A stretch of 64,000 nucleotides of DNA from Oceanobacillus halophilus (GCF_003628505.1 NZ_RBZP01000003.1:124001-188000); one strand, 5' to 3'. Shown: positions 1 to 9,100, numbered from the stretch's first letter. The notes: a model not told the origin generated them from the sequence alone. Made by a program: numbers and translations.

Positions 1-11
1 GAGGAAAATAA

Positions 12-356
12 GTGCTGCAAACAACAATCGAATTGGAGAAAGCTGCTGTAATTTTAAAATTGCTAGGGGATAAAACACGATTAACGATGATGAAATTGAT
101 GGATAATCAGACATGCTGTGTTTGTGAGTTTGTTGAAATATTCCAATCTAGCCAACCGTCCATCAGTCAACATTTGCGTAAACTGAAAGATTTAGGTTTA
201 GTCAAAGAAGAAAGAAAAGGTCAATGGATCTTTTATTCGGTGAATAAAAGCAATGAGTACTATTCGTTTATTCGACCAATTCTTGAGCAACTCCCTAATC
301 AGGATTATAAATTAAAAGAACTAGAAGAAAAAGGTACACGAATTTCTTGTTGTTAA
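12..356 (+). CDS. arsR: ArsR/SmtB-family arsenic-responsive repressor
   Basis: A 114-residue winged-helix repressor. I use the GTG at 12 because GAGG lies at 1-4; the upstream operator is outside the window. The recognition helix region is QPSISQHLRKLKDLGLV (about residues 49-65), and a CCVC cluster (Cys35, 36, 38) stands where ArsR proteins bind trivalent arsenic; two more Cys end the protein. By family knowledge it represses the ars operon until As(III) or Sb(III) binds. It lies 15 bp upstream of arsB, so the two are surely one operon. The metal identity rests on the neighbours; CadC-like sensing is less likely. Confidence 0.9.
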   Translation: MLQTTIELEKAAVILKLLGDKTRLTMMKLMDNQTCCVCEFVEIFQSSQPSISQHLRKLKDLGLVKEERKGQWIFYSVNKSNEYYSFIRPILEQLPNQDYKLKELEEKGTRISCC

Positions 357-371
357 ACTGGAGGTATTATT

Positions 372-1670
372 TTGTCATCAACGCTTATATTTGCCATATT
401 AATTTTTGTAGCAACCCTAGTTTTAGTCATATGGCAGCCTAGAGGATTGAATATTGGCTGGTCTGCCATGGGAGGAGCAGTTATTGCTCTACTAGTAGGT
501 GTGGTAGAGTTTAGTGATGTAATTGAAGTTACCGAAATCGTTTGGAACGCAACGTTAGCATTTGTTGCAATTATTCTTATATCGTTAATCTTAGATGAGA
601 TAGGATTATTTGAATGGGCTGCATTACATATGGCCCGATTTGCCCAAGGTAATGGAATAAAAATGTTTGTCTATATTAGTATATTAGGTGCGATTGTTGC
701 TGCTTTATTTGCGAATGATGGTGCGGCATTAATCCTGACACCTATCGTACTAGCTATGGTAAGGAATTTGAACTTTAAAGAGAAAATGATCTTTCCGTTT
801 ATCATGGCGAGTGGGTTTATTGCTGATACGACATCCTTGCCATTCATTGTAAGTAACCTGGTTAATATCGTATCTGCGGACTTCTTTGGGATTGGATTTG
901 TGGAATATGCCTCCCGAATGATCATTCCGAATTTATTCTCCTTAACTGCAACTATCCTGGTTTTACTCATTTACTTTAGAAAAAATATTCCAAGGTCATA
1001 TGATATTTCAAAATTAGGTAAGCCAGTAGATGCCATTAAGGATCTTAAAATGTTTCGTTTATCGTGGTACGTACTTGGTTTATTAGTTATTGGATATTTT
1101 ACAAGCGAATTTATCCATGTGCCAGTCTCTTTCATTGCAGGGATTATAGCTATATTCTTTATCATGATGGCTAGACAAAGCAGTGCTGTGAATACCAAAA
1201 AGGTTATTAAAGGAGCACCATGGGATATTGTGTTCTTTTCCATCGGTATGTATGTGGTGGTATATGGATTAGGAAATGCCGGGCTCACTTCTGCACTAGC
1301 GAGTGTCATTCAAACAGTAGCTGAAGAAGGATTATTTGTCGCTACCATTGTCATGGGGTTCATTGCTGCTTTTCTTTCATCCATTATGAATAATATGCCA
1401 ACCGTTATGATTGACGCTTTAGCCATTGCGGAGACCAATACATCTGGTGTATTAAGGGAAGCATTAGTGTATGCTAACGTTGTTGGGTCTGATTTAGGTC
1501 CAAAAATCACACCAATTGGTTCCTTAGCAACTTTAGTATGGCTCCATGTTTTATCCCAAAAAGGAGTCAAAATTTCTTGGGGAACCTATTTCAAAACAGG
1601 TATTATTTTAACGATACCCATTCTGCTAATCACATTAATAGGTCTCTATCTAACGTTAACTATATTTTAG
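372..1670 (+). CDS. arsB: ArsB-type arsenite efflux permease
   Basis: A 432-residue polytopic membrane protein of the ion transporter (IT) superfamily, about 11-12 hydrophobic segments, matching the usual ArsB length of about 430. The start is TTG at 372 behind GGAGGT at 360-365. It carries the two internally related halves typical of the family, with [17 protein letters not shown] in the first and [19 protein letters not shown] in the second. It exports arsenite or antimonite using the proton gradient. It is cotranscribed with arsR; the arsenate reductase gene follows only after a 590-bp repeat-filled gap. Confidence 0.9.
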   Translation: MSSTLIFAILIFVATLVLVIWQPRGLNIGWSAMGGAVIALLVGVVEFSDVIEVTEIVWNATLAFVAIILISLILDEIGLFEWAALHMARFAQGNGIKMFVYISILGAIVAALFANDGAALILTPIVLAMVRNLNFKEKMIFPFIMASGFIADTTSLPFIVSNLVNIVSADFFGIGFVEYASRMIIPNLFSLTATILVLLIYFRKNIPRSYDISKLGKPVDAIKDLKMFRLSWYVLGLLVIGYFTSEFIHVPVSFIAGIIAIFFIMMARQSSAVNTKKVIKGAPWDIVFFSIGMYVVVYGLGNAGLTSALASVIQTVAEEGLFVATIVMGFIAAFLSSIMNNMPTVMIDALAIAETNTSGVLREALVYANVVGSDLGPKITPIGSLATLVWLHVLSQKGVKISWGTYFKTGIILTIPILLITLIGLYLTLTIF

Positions 1671-2260
1671 AGTCTTTTCGTATATTTTGTTGCTTTTAGA
1701 ACTTTTACAGTTGATAGAAATTGTTGATAATTTGAATTCATAGTAAAGTGCTTAACCCCGCTGCGGAAATACACTACGCTTTCCGCGGGGAGCTGGTGAG
1801 CCTCCTTCGTGCTGACGCACTACGCAGTCTCACCAATGCTCTTCTTCCCGCAGGAGTCTCCGTGTATTTCCTTCGCTATGTTGTCATCTCTACTTGTATA
1901 AACAAGAAATATGCTATTTTCAAGAATAATAATGGTGTTAAACGTGATTTCAAGAACATTCATCTCAAAAATATCTCATGCATCTATCTTAGCGGAGGCA
2001 GAATACGGAGACTCCTGCGGGAATAGCACGTGTCCGAAGACCCCACAGCGGTGGTTTTCCGCGAGGAGGCTGAGGCCGTGCCCGCGGAAAGCGTAGTATT
2101 CTGCTGGAGCGAATACCCGCACCAACTAATCACAAGTGTAAGTGAGAGGAATACTATTTTGAATAAAAGACATCTACAGTCTATTAAAATATAAAGCGAA
2201 CTTATATTAAAAACCAACAATTTCTAGAAAAGAGCCATATTTTAAAAAAGGAGTATTAGA
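1671..2260. repeat. Long GC-rich repeat pair between arsB and arsC
   Basis: Two related GC-rich blocks lie here in inverted arrangement: about 1755-1880, with CTACGCTTTCCGCGGGG, GGTGAGCCTCC and GCAGGAGTCTCCGTGTATT, and about 1992-2115, with GGAGACTCCTGCGGGAATAG, GTGTCCGAAGACCCC and CCCGCGGAAAGCGTAGTATT. The composition is far richer in GC than the flanks. Open frames in it are by-products of the repeat. Similar blocks recur at about 2690-2750 (decayed), 8860-9000 and 45835-46000. The gap separates arsC from arsRB, so it may be a later insertion into a once continuous ars operon. Confidence 0.8.
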
Positions 2261-2680
2261 ATGACTAAAAAAACAATCTATTTTTTATGTACCGGTAACT
2301 CATGCAGAAGCCAAATGGCAGAAGGGTGGGCAAAAAAATATCTTGGAGATGAATGGGAGGTTCGAAGTGCAGGTATTGAAGCACACGGATTAAATCCCAA
2401 TGCGGTTAAAGCAATGAAGGAAGTTGGAATGGATATCTCCAATCAACAATCAGAGATTATTGACCCTGATATTTTAAATAACGCAACATTAGCAGTAACT
2501 CTTTGTGGAGATGCCAAAGATAAATGTCCGGTTACACCACCGAATGTCAAACGTGAACACTGGGGATTTGATGATCCTGCAAAAGCAAAAGGAACAGAAG
2601 AAGAGAAATGGGCCGTTTTCCAACGTGTTCGTGACGAAATTGGCGAACGAATCAAACGTTTTGCTGAAACTGGTGAATAG
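2261..2680 (+). CDS. arsC: Thioredoxin-coupled arsenate reductase
   Basis: A 139-residue protein of the low-molecular-weight phosphatase type. The P-loop CTGNSCRS gives the nucleophile Cys10 with Cys15, and LCGDAKDKC places the relay cysteines at 82 and 89, the same positions as in the Gram-positive thioredoxin-dependent ArsC. It reduces arsenate to arsenite, which ArsB then exports. The length equals the family norm. RBS AAGGAG lies about 10 bp before the ATG. A terminator follows at 2806-2843. Because 590 bp of repeats separate it from arsB, it may need read-through or its own promoter. Confidence 0.93.
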   Translation: MTKKTIYFLCTGNSCRSQMAEGWAKKYLGDEWEVRSAGIEAHGLNPNAVKAMKEVGMDISNQQSEIIDPDILNNATLAVTLCGDAKDKCPVTPPNVKREHWGFDDPAKAKGTEEEKWAVFQRVRDEIGERIKRFAETGE

Positions 2681-2689
2681 TTAGCTTCT

Positions 2690-2750
2690 TTAGGGTCTCA
2701 CCGATGCCTTTTCTCCCGCAAAAGTCTTCGTGTGCTTCCTCCACTAAGTA
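2690..2750. repeat. Decayed fragment of the GC-rich repeat
   Basis: GGTCTCACCGATGCC..TTCTCCCGCAAAAGTCTTCGTGTGCTTCC resembles about 1820-1870 (GTCTCACCAATGCT..TTCCCGCAGGAGTCTCCGTGTATTTCC) with several changes, and it lies directly after the arsC stop. It looks like an old, drifted copy of one end of the repeat. Confidence 0.6.
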
Positions 2751-2805
2751 TCAGGTTTACTTGATTTTAACTAGAAAAACTTTATTCTACAATAACAGCT
2801 ATTTA

Positions 2806-2843
2806 GAGGTGCGAAATCACAAAAGGATTCGCACTTCTTTTTT
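2806..2843 (+). terminator. Intrinsic terminator after arsC
   Basis: The stem GAGGTGCGAA (2806-2815) pairs with TTCGCACTTC (2828-2837), one G-U pair, and runs into TTCTTTTTT. It ends the arsC transcript before the next promoter at about 2930-2985. Confidence 0.85.
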
Positions 2844-2930
2844 GTGTAATTAAAACTAAACGAAAGTTAGTGCTCTACCCGCAGAGATTCTGTCCTTTAT
2901 ATTCGCCATGAAAAAAACATTCTTTAAAAC

Positions 2931-2985
2931 TTAAGCTTTTCTTAAGAATTGTTTTAAGTTCTTCTTATGTTTTCGTTTGTATATT
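2931..2985 (+). promoter_or_regulatory. Triple TTAAG operator and promoter upstream of the papain-fold hydrolase
   Basis: TTAAG occurs at 2931, 2942 and 2954 (steps of 11 and 12 bp), followed by TTCTTATG at 2962-2969 and a TATATT -10-like box at 2980-2985. The arrangement is repeated exactly upstream of the ABC transporter (4342-4396). Direct repeats one helical turn apart are how OmpR-class regulators commonly bind, and the regulator encoded at 3656 is the natural candidate. There is no good -35 hexamer, which suits an activated promoter. Confidence 0.75.
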
Positions 2986-3028
2986 GATTATAGAAAAATT
3001 CTTTCCAAGACAGAAGAGGAGAATGATC

Positions 3029-3607
3029 ATGGCAGACTTAAAGGTATATATTCTTTTAACAGATACAGGTTCTATCTTTACAAAGTTGATAAAACTATAT
3101 ACAAAAAAGCCATATAATCATGCGTCAATCGCCTTTGACTCTGAGTTATCAGAGGTATATAGTTTTGGGAGGAAGAAGGCATGGAATCCATTTAATGGTG
3201 GTTTTGTTAAAGAAGATGTGAAACAAGGTTTATTTAAACATGCAGATTGTGCTATCTATTCATTAACAGTTACAGAGCCTCAAATGGAAAAGATGCAATT
3301 ATATATACAGGAAATGGAAAGGCAAAAGGAATCCTACAGCTATAATTTCTTAGGTTTATTCGGTTTTATATTAAATAAGCCAATCATAAGGGAAAAAGCA
3401 TTATTCTGTTCACAGTTTGTGGCATCTGTGCTAAAGCATTGTAACAAGGTTAACTTTGATAAACACTTATCTCTTATAGCACCATACGACTTGCAAGAAT
3501 TAACGGAATTAAAATTGGTATACGAAGGAGAACTTAAAGCCTATCACCATAAAAGTGAAGAAGATAAATGGCATGTTCCAGTTCCCTTCATCCCGGTTGA
3601 AATGTAA
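3029..3607 (+). CDS. YycO/YiiX-like papain-fold (NlpC/P60 superfamily) cysteine hydrolase
   Basis: A 192-residue protein without a signal peptide. I start at ATG 3029 because AGAGGAGA (3014-3021) has proper spacing to it; the upstream TTG at 2984 lies in the promoter. The order of motifs fits the circularly permuted papain fold: YNHASIAF supplies the His near the N terminus (about residue 31) and FCSQFVASVL supplies the Cys late (about residue 129). Members of this class cut amide or acyl bonds; the substrate here is unknown. It is 49 bp upstream of a response regulator and shares its operator with a peptide-exporter-type ABC system, so a role in envelope or antimicrobial response is an inference. 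Confidence 0.7.
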   Translation: MADLKVYILLTDTGSIFTKLIKLYTKKPYNHASIAFDSELSEVYSFGRKKAWNPFNGGFVKEDVKQGLFKHADCAIYSLTVTEPQMEKMQLYIQEMERQKESYSYNFLGLFGFILNKPIIREKALFCSQFVASVLKHCNKVNFDKHLSLIAPYDLQELTELKLVYEGELKAYHHKSEEDKWHVPVPFIPVEM

Positions 3608-3655
3608 TACAACCTAATCCTCAAAATAAATAATAGGAAAAAGGAAGGATTCAGA

Positions 3656-4345
3656 GTGAATCAGACGATTAACATTTTAGTTGTTGAAGATGATAATGAC
3701 ATTAATCAATTATTATGCAGAATCATACAAAAGAGCCAGTACCATCCACAACCTGTATATTCAGGTACAGAAGCTCTGATTTATTTAGATAAACAGAAGT
3801 GGGACTTAGTTTTATTGGATTTAATGCTTCCAGGAATGTCCGGTGAAAAAATTCTAGAAAAGATAACGGAAAAAGGTTCAATCCCAGTGATAATTATTTC
3901 CGCCAAGAGTGAAAAAGAAACAAAAATTAATAGCTTACGATCCGGTGCCGATGACTTTATATCTAAACCATTTGATGTAGATGAAGTATCCGCTCGTATT
4001 GATTCGTTGCTGCGCAGATACAGACATACCGCTGAAAAGCCAAAACAAGTGTTAACCCATAAGGATATTCAGCTTGATTTGGATACAATGACTGTTTTTG
4101 TAAATGGAACCGAAATTACGTTAACGGCAAGAGAATTTAAGATATTAATCCTACTAATGAATTCACCTCAGAAAGTTTTTTCCAAATCAAATGTTTTTGA
4201 AAGTGTATGGAACGAGCCTTTTCATGGAGATGACAACACGGTTAATGTTCATATGAGTAATTTACGAAATAAGCTATCCAAAGCTAATCCAACGGAAGAA
4301 TATATCGAAACTATATGGGGAATGGGATATCGGATGAAATCTTAA
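3656..4345 (+). CDS. OmpR-family response regulator
   Basis: A 229-residue two-domain regulator starting at GTG 3656 behind AAGGAAGGA. The receiver domain has the acidic pocket EDD (residues 11-13), the phosphoacceptor Asp55 in LVLLDLMLPG, and Lys in ISKPFDVDE. The C-terminal winged helix ends with VNVHMSNLRNKL and GMGYRM. It works with the kinase at 6135; the two genes are split by the ABC transporter. Its stop overlaps the first TTAAG of the second operator (4342-4346). Which signal it serves is not visible, but the companion exporter points to cell-envelope stress or peptide antibiotics. Confidence 0.88.
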   Translation: MNQTINILVVEDDNDINQLLCRIIQKSQYHPQPVYSGTEALIYLDKQKWDLVLLDLMLPGMSGEKILEKITEKGSIPVIIISAKSEKETKINSLRSGADDFISKPFDVDEVSARIDSLLRRYRHTAEKPKQVLTHKDIQLDLDTMTVFVNGTEITLTAREFKILILLMNSPQKVFSKSNVFESVWNEPFHGDDNTVNVHMSNLRNKLSKANPTEEYIETIWGMGYRMKS

Positions 4346-4396
4346 GGTTTTCTTAAGGTCTGACTTAAGCCATTCTTATGTTTTACACACCATACT
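4342..4396 (+). promoter_or_regulatory. Second triple TTAAG operator and promoter, upstream of the ABC exporter
   Basis: TTAAG at 4342, 4353 and 4365 (steps 11 and 12), TTCTTATG at 4373-4380 and a -10-like CATACT at 4391-4396. Every offset equals the copy at 2931-2985: third TTAAG to TTCTTATG is 8, and to the -10 box is 26. This gives the exporter and kinase their own promoter under the same control. Confidence 0.75.
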
Positions 4397-4430
4397 AATG
4401 TTATGAGCGATTAAGGGAGGTTGCTAGGAA

Positions 4431-5354
4431 ATGAGCGAATTTATTTTACGAACAAATAATTTAACCAAAAAATATAAGAATGATTTTGCGTTGGAAAATG
4501 TTAATGTATCTATTAAAAAAGGTGAAATATATGGTCTTATTGGTCAAAATGGGGCGGGCAAATCGACGATGCTTCGTTTGGTAACAGGACTTAGCTTTCC
4601 AACAGATGGGTCCATAGAGTTATTTGGAAATGATCATCCATCTGAGTTGACAGAAGTACAAAAAAGGATGGGAGCCATTATCGAAAATCCTGCCCTTTTC
4701 CCCAATATGACAGCCTATGAAAATTTAGAAGTCCATCGATTGCAAAAAGGGATTCCTGGTCGTTCTTGTATCCAAAATACACTAGAACTTGTCGGGCTTT
4801 TAGACACTGGAAAGAAAAAGGCAAAAAACTTTTCCCTTGGTATGAAGCAAAGACTTGGTCTTGGTATTGCATTATTAAGTGATCCAGAATTTTTAATCCT
4901 AGATGAACCAACAAATGGATTGGACCCAATGGGAATCGTAGAGATGAGGGAACTGATCAAAAGGTTAAATCATGAAAAAGGACTTACGGTTTTAATCTCA
5001 AGCCATATTTTAAGCGAACTCCATCAACTTGCAACGAGCTTTGGCATTATTCACAAAGGAAAAATATTAGAAGAACTTACGTTAAAAGAATTGGACGAGA
5101 AATGTAAAATGCATGTGCGAGTGAAAGTAGATCAGTCGGCAATAGGGGCTACCGTTTTGGAAGATACATTATCTACTACTGATTTCGAAGTAATGCCTGA
5201 TGGTACTATCAAACTTTATAAATACCTGAACGATGTACGAAGCGTTTCCCAAGCATTAACAAATAATGGCTTGGTAATTGAACACCTATCACAAAATGGG
5301 GATAGTCTGGAAAGTTATTTTTCCAAGCTTGTTGGAGGTGTAGATATTGACTAA
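4431..5354 (+). CDS. ABC-2 type exporter, ATP-binding subunit (BcrA/NatA-like)
   Basis: A 307-residue ATPase. Walker A is GQNGAGKST, the signature is FSLGMKQRLG and Walker B is FLILDEPTNGLDP; about 90 extra residues follow the core, as in the BcrA group that exports bacitracin or lantibiotics. RBS GGGAGG lies at 4415-4420. The permease gene overlaps its end by 8 nt, indicating translational coupling. Its promoter carries the TTAAG triplet shared with 2931. Likely role: removing a membrane-active peptide; the substrate is unproven. Confidence 0.88.
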   Translation: MSEFILRTNNLTKKYKNDFALENVNVSIKKGEIYGLIGQNGAGKSTMLRLVTGLSFPTDGSIELFGNDHPSELTEVQKRMGAIIENPALFPNMTAYENLEVHRLQKGIPGRSCIQNTLELVGLLDTGKKKAKNFSLGMKQRLGLGIALLSDPEFLILDEPTNGLDPMGIVEMRELIKRLNHEKGLTVLISSHILSELHQLATSFGIIHKGKILEELTLKELDEKCKMHVRVKVDQSAIGATVLEDTLSTTDFEVMPDGTIKLYKYLNDVRSVSQALTNNGLVIEHLSQNGDSLESYFSKLVGGVDID

Positions 5355-6114
5355 TCTTCTAAGAGTAGAATTATATAAATTGAAAAGAAATAAATCTTTT
5401 TGGGTAATAATCGCCATGACTACTGGATTAAGTACATTGTTACATTATTTAGTAGTTATTGACTGGTGGACGATGTCCGGAACCGTCTTTAATGAAGCTG
5501 GTTTAAGTGAACTAAATGCCTTATCTCCCTTTACAACATTATTGTTCTTTAACCTAATCGTCAGTTCATTAGCAGGATTTTTTATTTCTGTTGAATTTTC
5601 ATCGAGTGGTGTCATTAAAAATCAAGTAATAAGTGGTAATAAACGTTCGCATATTTTCTTGGCGAAGTTTCTTGTCTTCTCATTAGGTGCTATTATCGTT
5701 ACGATCCTGATTCCGGTAATCATCGGAATTCTATTGGTTATCCTATTTGGACACGGAGATATAATCAATACATCTAATTTGCTATACTTGGGAAGGGCAT
5801 ATTTCTTGTTTATCCTTCCATTTCTTGGTTATACAGGCTTAATCACAGTGCTTGCTATGATTACCGAAGATAGTGGGAAAACAATCATTTTCTCTATTTT
5901 ATTTTCAATCATTATGTTTGCGATAGAAAAGTTCCCAAAGCCATTATTGATAGAGACGGTTTTTGAGCATTCTATATTTTATCAATTCAGTGAAGTATTT
6001 AAGCATACGATGACAAATGGTGAAATCATAAAATCTCTTCTTATCGGTGCAATATCATTGATGATCATCATTTTATGTGGAATATTTATGATGAATAGAA
6101 AAGAAATTAAATAA
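5347..6114 (+). CDS. ABC-2 type exporter, permease subunit
   Basis: A 255-residue protein with about six hydrophobic helices, partner of the ATPase at 4431. The TTG start at 5347 lies inside the ATPase gene behind GGAGGTG (5334-5340). It opens with LLRVELYKLKRNKSFWVIIAM, the cytoplasmic coupling segment seen in small bacteriocin-immunity permeases. The kinase gene starts 21 bp downstream. Function as in the ATPase entry. Confidence 0.85.
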   Translation: MTNLLRVELYKLKRNKSFWVIIAMTTGLSTLLHYLVVIDWWTMSGTVFNEAGLSELNALSPFTTLLFFNLIVSSLAGFFISVEFSSSGVIKNQVISGNKRSHIFLAKFLVFSLGAIIVTILIPVIIGILLVILFGHGDIINTSNLLYLGRAYFLFILPFLGYTGLITVLAMITEDSGKTIIFSILFSIIMFAIEKFPKPLLIETVFEHSIFYQFSEVFKHTMTNGEIIKSLLIGAISLMIIILCGIFMMNRKEIK

Positions 6115-6134
6115 TATAAGGCGGGGTGAGACCA

Positions 6135-7070
6135 ATGATCTATATCGTTATAATCTTAAGCTTAGCAACCATATTCGTACTCACTCGCATATACGCTTTA
6201 AAAAAAGAAGTAAAAAAAATCCACAAGCAGCTGCGAACCTATAATAATAGAAAAACGAATAAAAAAATTGATATGGCACTTTTTGACAAGGATGTGGAAG
6301 AGCTGGGATTGGAAATTAATAGGTTGATGGATTCGTATGTGACAGAAAATAGAAGGAGAGTTCAATTTGAAAATGAACATCGACAAGCAGTTGCAAATAT
6401 GTCTCATGATTTGAGAACACCATTGACTTCTATCATAGGATATATCCAAATGGCTAATTCTAAAGAGATAGAAGAAGATGAAAAAGCAGAATTATTATCT
6501 ATCGCAGCTAAACGAGGAAAACGACTAGAAACCTTGTTAAATGAATTCTTTGAACTGAGCGTTATTGAATCCGCCGATTATCATCTGAAAACGGAACGGA
6601 TTAATTTGAGGAATCTAACAGTGGATGTCTTGATGAGCTTCTATGACCGATTTCAGGAGAAAAAAATGGAGCCTAATCTCGACCTTCCTGAAAATGATGT
6701 ATTCCTAGTTGCTGATACATCAGCTTTAACTCGTGTGATCGAAAATTTGCTTTCCAATGCAATAAATCATTCAGAAGGAAACATCTCAATAAGTCTTGAG
6801 GAGAATCACACGAAAGTCAAATTAATGGTAAAAAATAATGCAAACACCCTTACTCAACAGGATGCTACCCGCATGTTTGATCGATTTTATATGGCCGATC
6901 AGTCACGTTCTGGCAAAAACACCGGATTAGGCCTTTCGATTGTCAAAAGCTTTATGGAAAAAATGAATGGGACCATAAGGGGACAACTGGATAATGGACA
7001 ACTCTCGATTATATGTGAGTGGGAAACTGGGAAGGATGAACTGGAAGTAGCGCAACAATCATCGAATTGA
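6135..7070 (+). CDS. Sensor histidine kinase with a single membrane segment
   Basis: A 311-residue kinase. I prefer ATG 6135 (GGGGTGAG directly upstream) to the in-frame GTG at 6126. Residues 1-20 form the only membrane helix, a charged linker follows, then the HisKA site MSHDLRTP with His91, and the ATPase boxes ENLLSNAINHS, DRFYMAD and GLGLSIVKSFME. There is no extracellular sensing domain, so it probably takes its signal from the adjacent exporter or from within the membrane. It phosphorylates the regulator at 3656. Gene order regulator-ATPase-permease-kinase is unusual in that the kinase comes last. Confidence 0.85.
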   Translation: MIYIVIILSLATIFVLTRIYALKKEVKKIHKQLRTYNNRKTNKKIDMALFDKDVEELGLEINRLMDSYVTENRRRVQFENEHRQAVANMSHDLRTPLTSIIGYIQMANSKEIEEDEKAELLSIAAKRGKRLETLLNEFFELSVIESADYHLKTERINLRNLTVDVLMSFYDRFQEKKMEPNLDLPENDVFLVADTSALTRVIENLLSNAINHSEGNISISLEENHTKVKLMVKNNANTLTQQDATRMFDRFYMADQSRSGKNTGLGLSIVKSFMEKMNGTIRGQLDNGQLSIICEWETGKDELEVAQQSSN

Positions 7071-7163
7071 TTTATGTCTATTAATTCCAATGATTAAACG
7101 TACTAAAGAACCTAACCGATAATTATGTTATTATAATTAAACCATTGTAAGGGGGAAAACGAC

Positions 7164-7724
7164 ATGAATAAAAAGGAACTATCTCTAGAACAGCAAGAAG
7201 AATTAATCAAAATATTGAAAGCTCGTTTTGAGGAAAACATGCACCGCCATAAAGATATAGAATGGAATAATGTTCAAACAAAACTGGAATCGAACACGGA
7301 AAAACTATGGTCGCTCAATGAAATGGAAAGAACAGGCGGAGAGCCGGATGTTATAGATTTTGATAAAGAGCTCAATGAATATATCTTTAATGATTGTTCT
7401 CCGGAAAGTCCTAAAGGCCGTAGAAGTGTATGCTATGATCTTGAAGGACTGGAGTCGAGGAAAAAATATAAACCAGAAAACAATGCGATAGATATGGCCC
7501 GAGACATGGGAATTGAGCTTCTTACGGAAGAAGAATATCGCTCATTGCAGGAACTAGAAAATGTTGATAAGAAAACATCCAGTTGGGTACAAACCCCTTC
7601 TGATATTAGAGAACGAGGTGGTGCGCTTTTTTGTGACTATCGTTATGGAAAGGTCTTTGTTTATCACAATGGAGCGGATGCTTATTTTGGAGCCAGAGGA
7701 TTCCGTGGCTCATTAAGAGTATAA
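7164..7724 (+). CDS. DUF4256-family protein
   Basis: A 186-residue soluble protein starting at ATG 7164 behind AAGGGGG. It resembles DUF4256 members by its KELSLEQQEELIKILKARFE opening, RRSVCYDLEGLESRKKYKPE centre and ALFCDYRYGKVFVYHNGAD end. No catalytic motif that I recognise; the biochemical function is unknown. It is monocistronic, 93 bp after the kinase gene. Confidence 0.7.
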   Translation: MNKKELSLEQQEELIKILKARFEENMHRHKDIEWNNVQTKLESNTEKLWSLNEMERTGGEPDVIDFDKELNEYIFNDCSPESPKGRRSVCYDLEGLESRKKYKPENNAIDMARDMGIELLTEEEYRSLQELENVDKKTSSWVQTPSDIRERGGALFCDYRYGKVFVYHNGADAYFGARGFRGSLRV

Positions 7725-7837
7725 ATTATTGAAGCTTTATATAGTAAGCTTTCCCATAAATATAAGAATAGATCCATGATGAGAAAACAAAAATTCTCCA
7801 TGACTTGCTAGAACGTGTGAATTAAATGAAGTAAAAA

Positions 7838-7867
7838 AGGTGCTCACCCTTCTTTAAGGGAGCACCT
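7838..7867 (-). terminator. Terminator for the minus-strand gene at 7844-8047
   Basis: Read on the minus strand, AGGTGCT..CCCTTAAAGAAGGG..AGCACCT is followed by a T run (positions 7837 down to 7832). It overlaps the end of the interrupted gene. On the plus strand it has no T tract, so it serves the minus strand. Confidence 0.75.
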
Positions 7868-8047
7868 ACTAAAGTAATAGCAGACACCAGATACACAGGC
7901 CGAAAAAATAACCATTCCGGTAATAAAGCTTCTATCAGAAAGCACATTTATTATCATTTGAGCGATGGTTGCAATTAAAACCTATACAAACATTATATTA
8001 AATATGGATTTAGAAGTAATTCTTCTGTTACCTATTTTTATTTCCAT
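7844..8047 (-). pseudogene. Small membrane protein gene interrupted by an in-frame amber codon
   Basis: On the minus strand, ATG at 8047 follows a strong AAGGGAGGT (8055-8063) and opens MEIKIGNRRITSKSIFNIMFV, then TAG, and the same frame continues with VLIATIAQMIINVL, RSFITGMVIFSACVSG and VCYYFSRCSLKEG to TGA at 7846-7844. The whole is 68 codons including both stops. The hydrophobic pattern carries on straight across the stop, so I read it as a two-helix membrane protein inactivated by one base change (or a sequencing error). A terminator closes it. I do not recognise the family. Confidence 0.6.
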
Positions 8048-8144
8048 TTTTGTTACCTCCCTTTATTAGAAAAACGTTTATATGTGAAATTGGCAATGAT
8101 GAAAATACTAATTTAAAATTCTTGTACCCCGTTACGAATTTATG

Positions 8145-8666
8145 CTAATTACTCAAGGAACCCAAAAAATCACCTATACGAATTAACATATTTTCTATTT
8201 TATGGTCTTCATTCAAATTTGCTTGACCAGTGACTATTTCTACTTCTGTATTTTCACTACCTTCTTTTTGATAATGTAATTCTACTGAGAAATTATAAAT
8301 AATCTCTTCTGAGTCAGTTTTTTCAAAATCGATGTTTTTTACCTTTAATTTGTAATTATTTCTCATCGGTTCATTCATTAACACGGAACCGTAGCTACCT
8401 ACAAATGCAACATAGGATGCATCATCTGCAAAATAATCTTTATATAGTTTTTCTTCATATTTTCTTAAACGTTCCATCCATTCCTTTTCCTTCAATATTT
8501 GTTGCAGTTCATCACTGGGGCCTGTAAGGTTATTTTTTAGTACAGCTTCCATAGTTTGTATATTTTTATCTTGGGTTTCCGTTTCTGTGTTTTCAGTGCA
8601 CCCGAACAATAATAGAAGTGAGGAAAATAAAGTGATTGCAAATAGTTTAAACGATCGTTTCTTCAT
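8145..8666 (-). CDS. Putative lipoprotein of unknown function
   Basis: A 173-residue exported protein. The signal peptide FKLFAITLFSSLLLLFGC ends in a lipobox with Cys23, so it should be lipid-anchored on the outer face of the membrane. The mature part is charged and ends in an alpha/beta section (YKLKVKNIDF, EEIIYNFSVELHY, EIVTGQANL) suggestive of a small beta-sheet domain, but I recognise no family. ATG 8666 has GAGGAGA upstream. It lies downstream of the riboswitch gene on the same strand, 430 bp away with a repeat between. Confidence 0.7.
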   Translation of the reverse strand: MKKRSFKLFAITLFSSLLLLFGCTENTETETQDKNIQTMEAVLKNNLTGPSDELQQILKEKEWMERLRKYEEKLYKDYFADDASYVAFVGSYGSVLMNEPMRNNYKLKVKNIDFEKTDSEEIIYNFSVELHYQKEGSENTEVEIVTGQANLNEDHKIENMLIRIGDFLGSLSN

Positions 8667-8859
8667 ATAATTCTCCTCTCAATAAAGCACTATGGCTACT
8701 GGTACAAAAGGGGTTTATAGGCGTTCGATTTAAAGCTTCATCTTCCACTTTACTGCATGTTAAATTTTAGAACACTATTTCATATACTCTATATCTATTT
8801 TAACATAAATATTCGGAATTCTTATATAGGATTCTCCTAGCGATTCATTTAAGAGGAAT

Positions 8860-9000
8860 TTAAGTAGTATCCGCGTTGCTGGGCTTCGGACACGTGCTAT
8901 TCCCGCAGGACAAGGAATAGATCGGCAGCAAGACATCGCACGAAGAAAATTGATTTGTATTTTCGAGGAGTCTTCGTATTCTGACTCCACTATACAAAAG
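8860..9000. repeat. Copy of the GC-rich repeat with a divergent middle
   Basis: The ends match the block at 1992-2115 in reverse orientation: CTTCGGACACGTGCTATTCC with CCGCAGGA near 8885-8910, and GGAGTCTTCGTATTCTG near 8967-8985. The stretch between them is not found in the first copy. The rest of 8667-9100 shows no convincing gene. Confidence 0.65.
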
Positions 9001-9100
9001 GCGACATAAACGGAAAAAGCAACTAGTATTTTTTCGGAGAGAGAGTAAACTCAATCCAAATCATAAAAAGGCTTTCTGTATTAAGGCAATGTAGAGCTCT

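Noticed and set aside
1748-2220. Open frames on both strands between arsB and arsC
   Set aside because: They run through the GC-rich repeat, lack ribosome binding sites, and their products are made only of repeat sequence.
8775-9054. Minus-strand frames of 64-71 residues
   Set aside because: They are translations of a repeat copy; part of each equals the repeat seen at 1992-2115.
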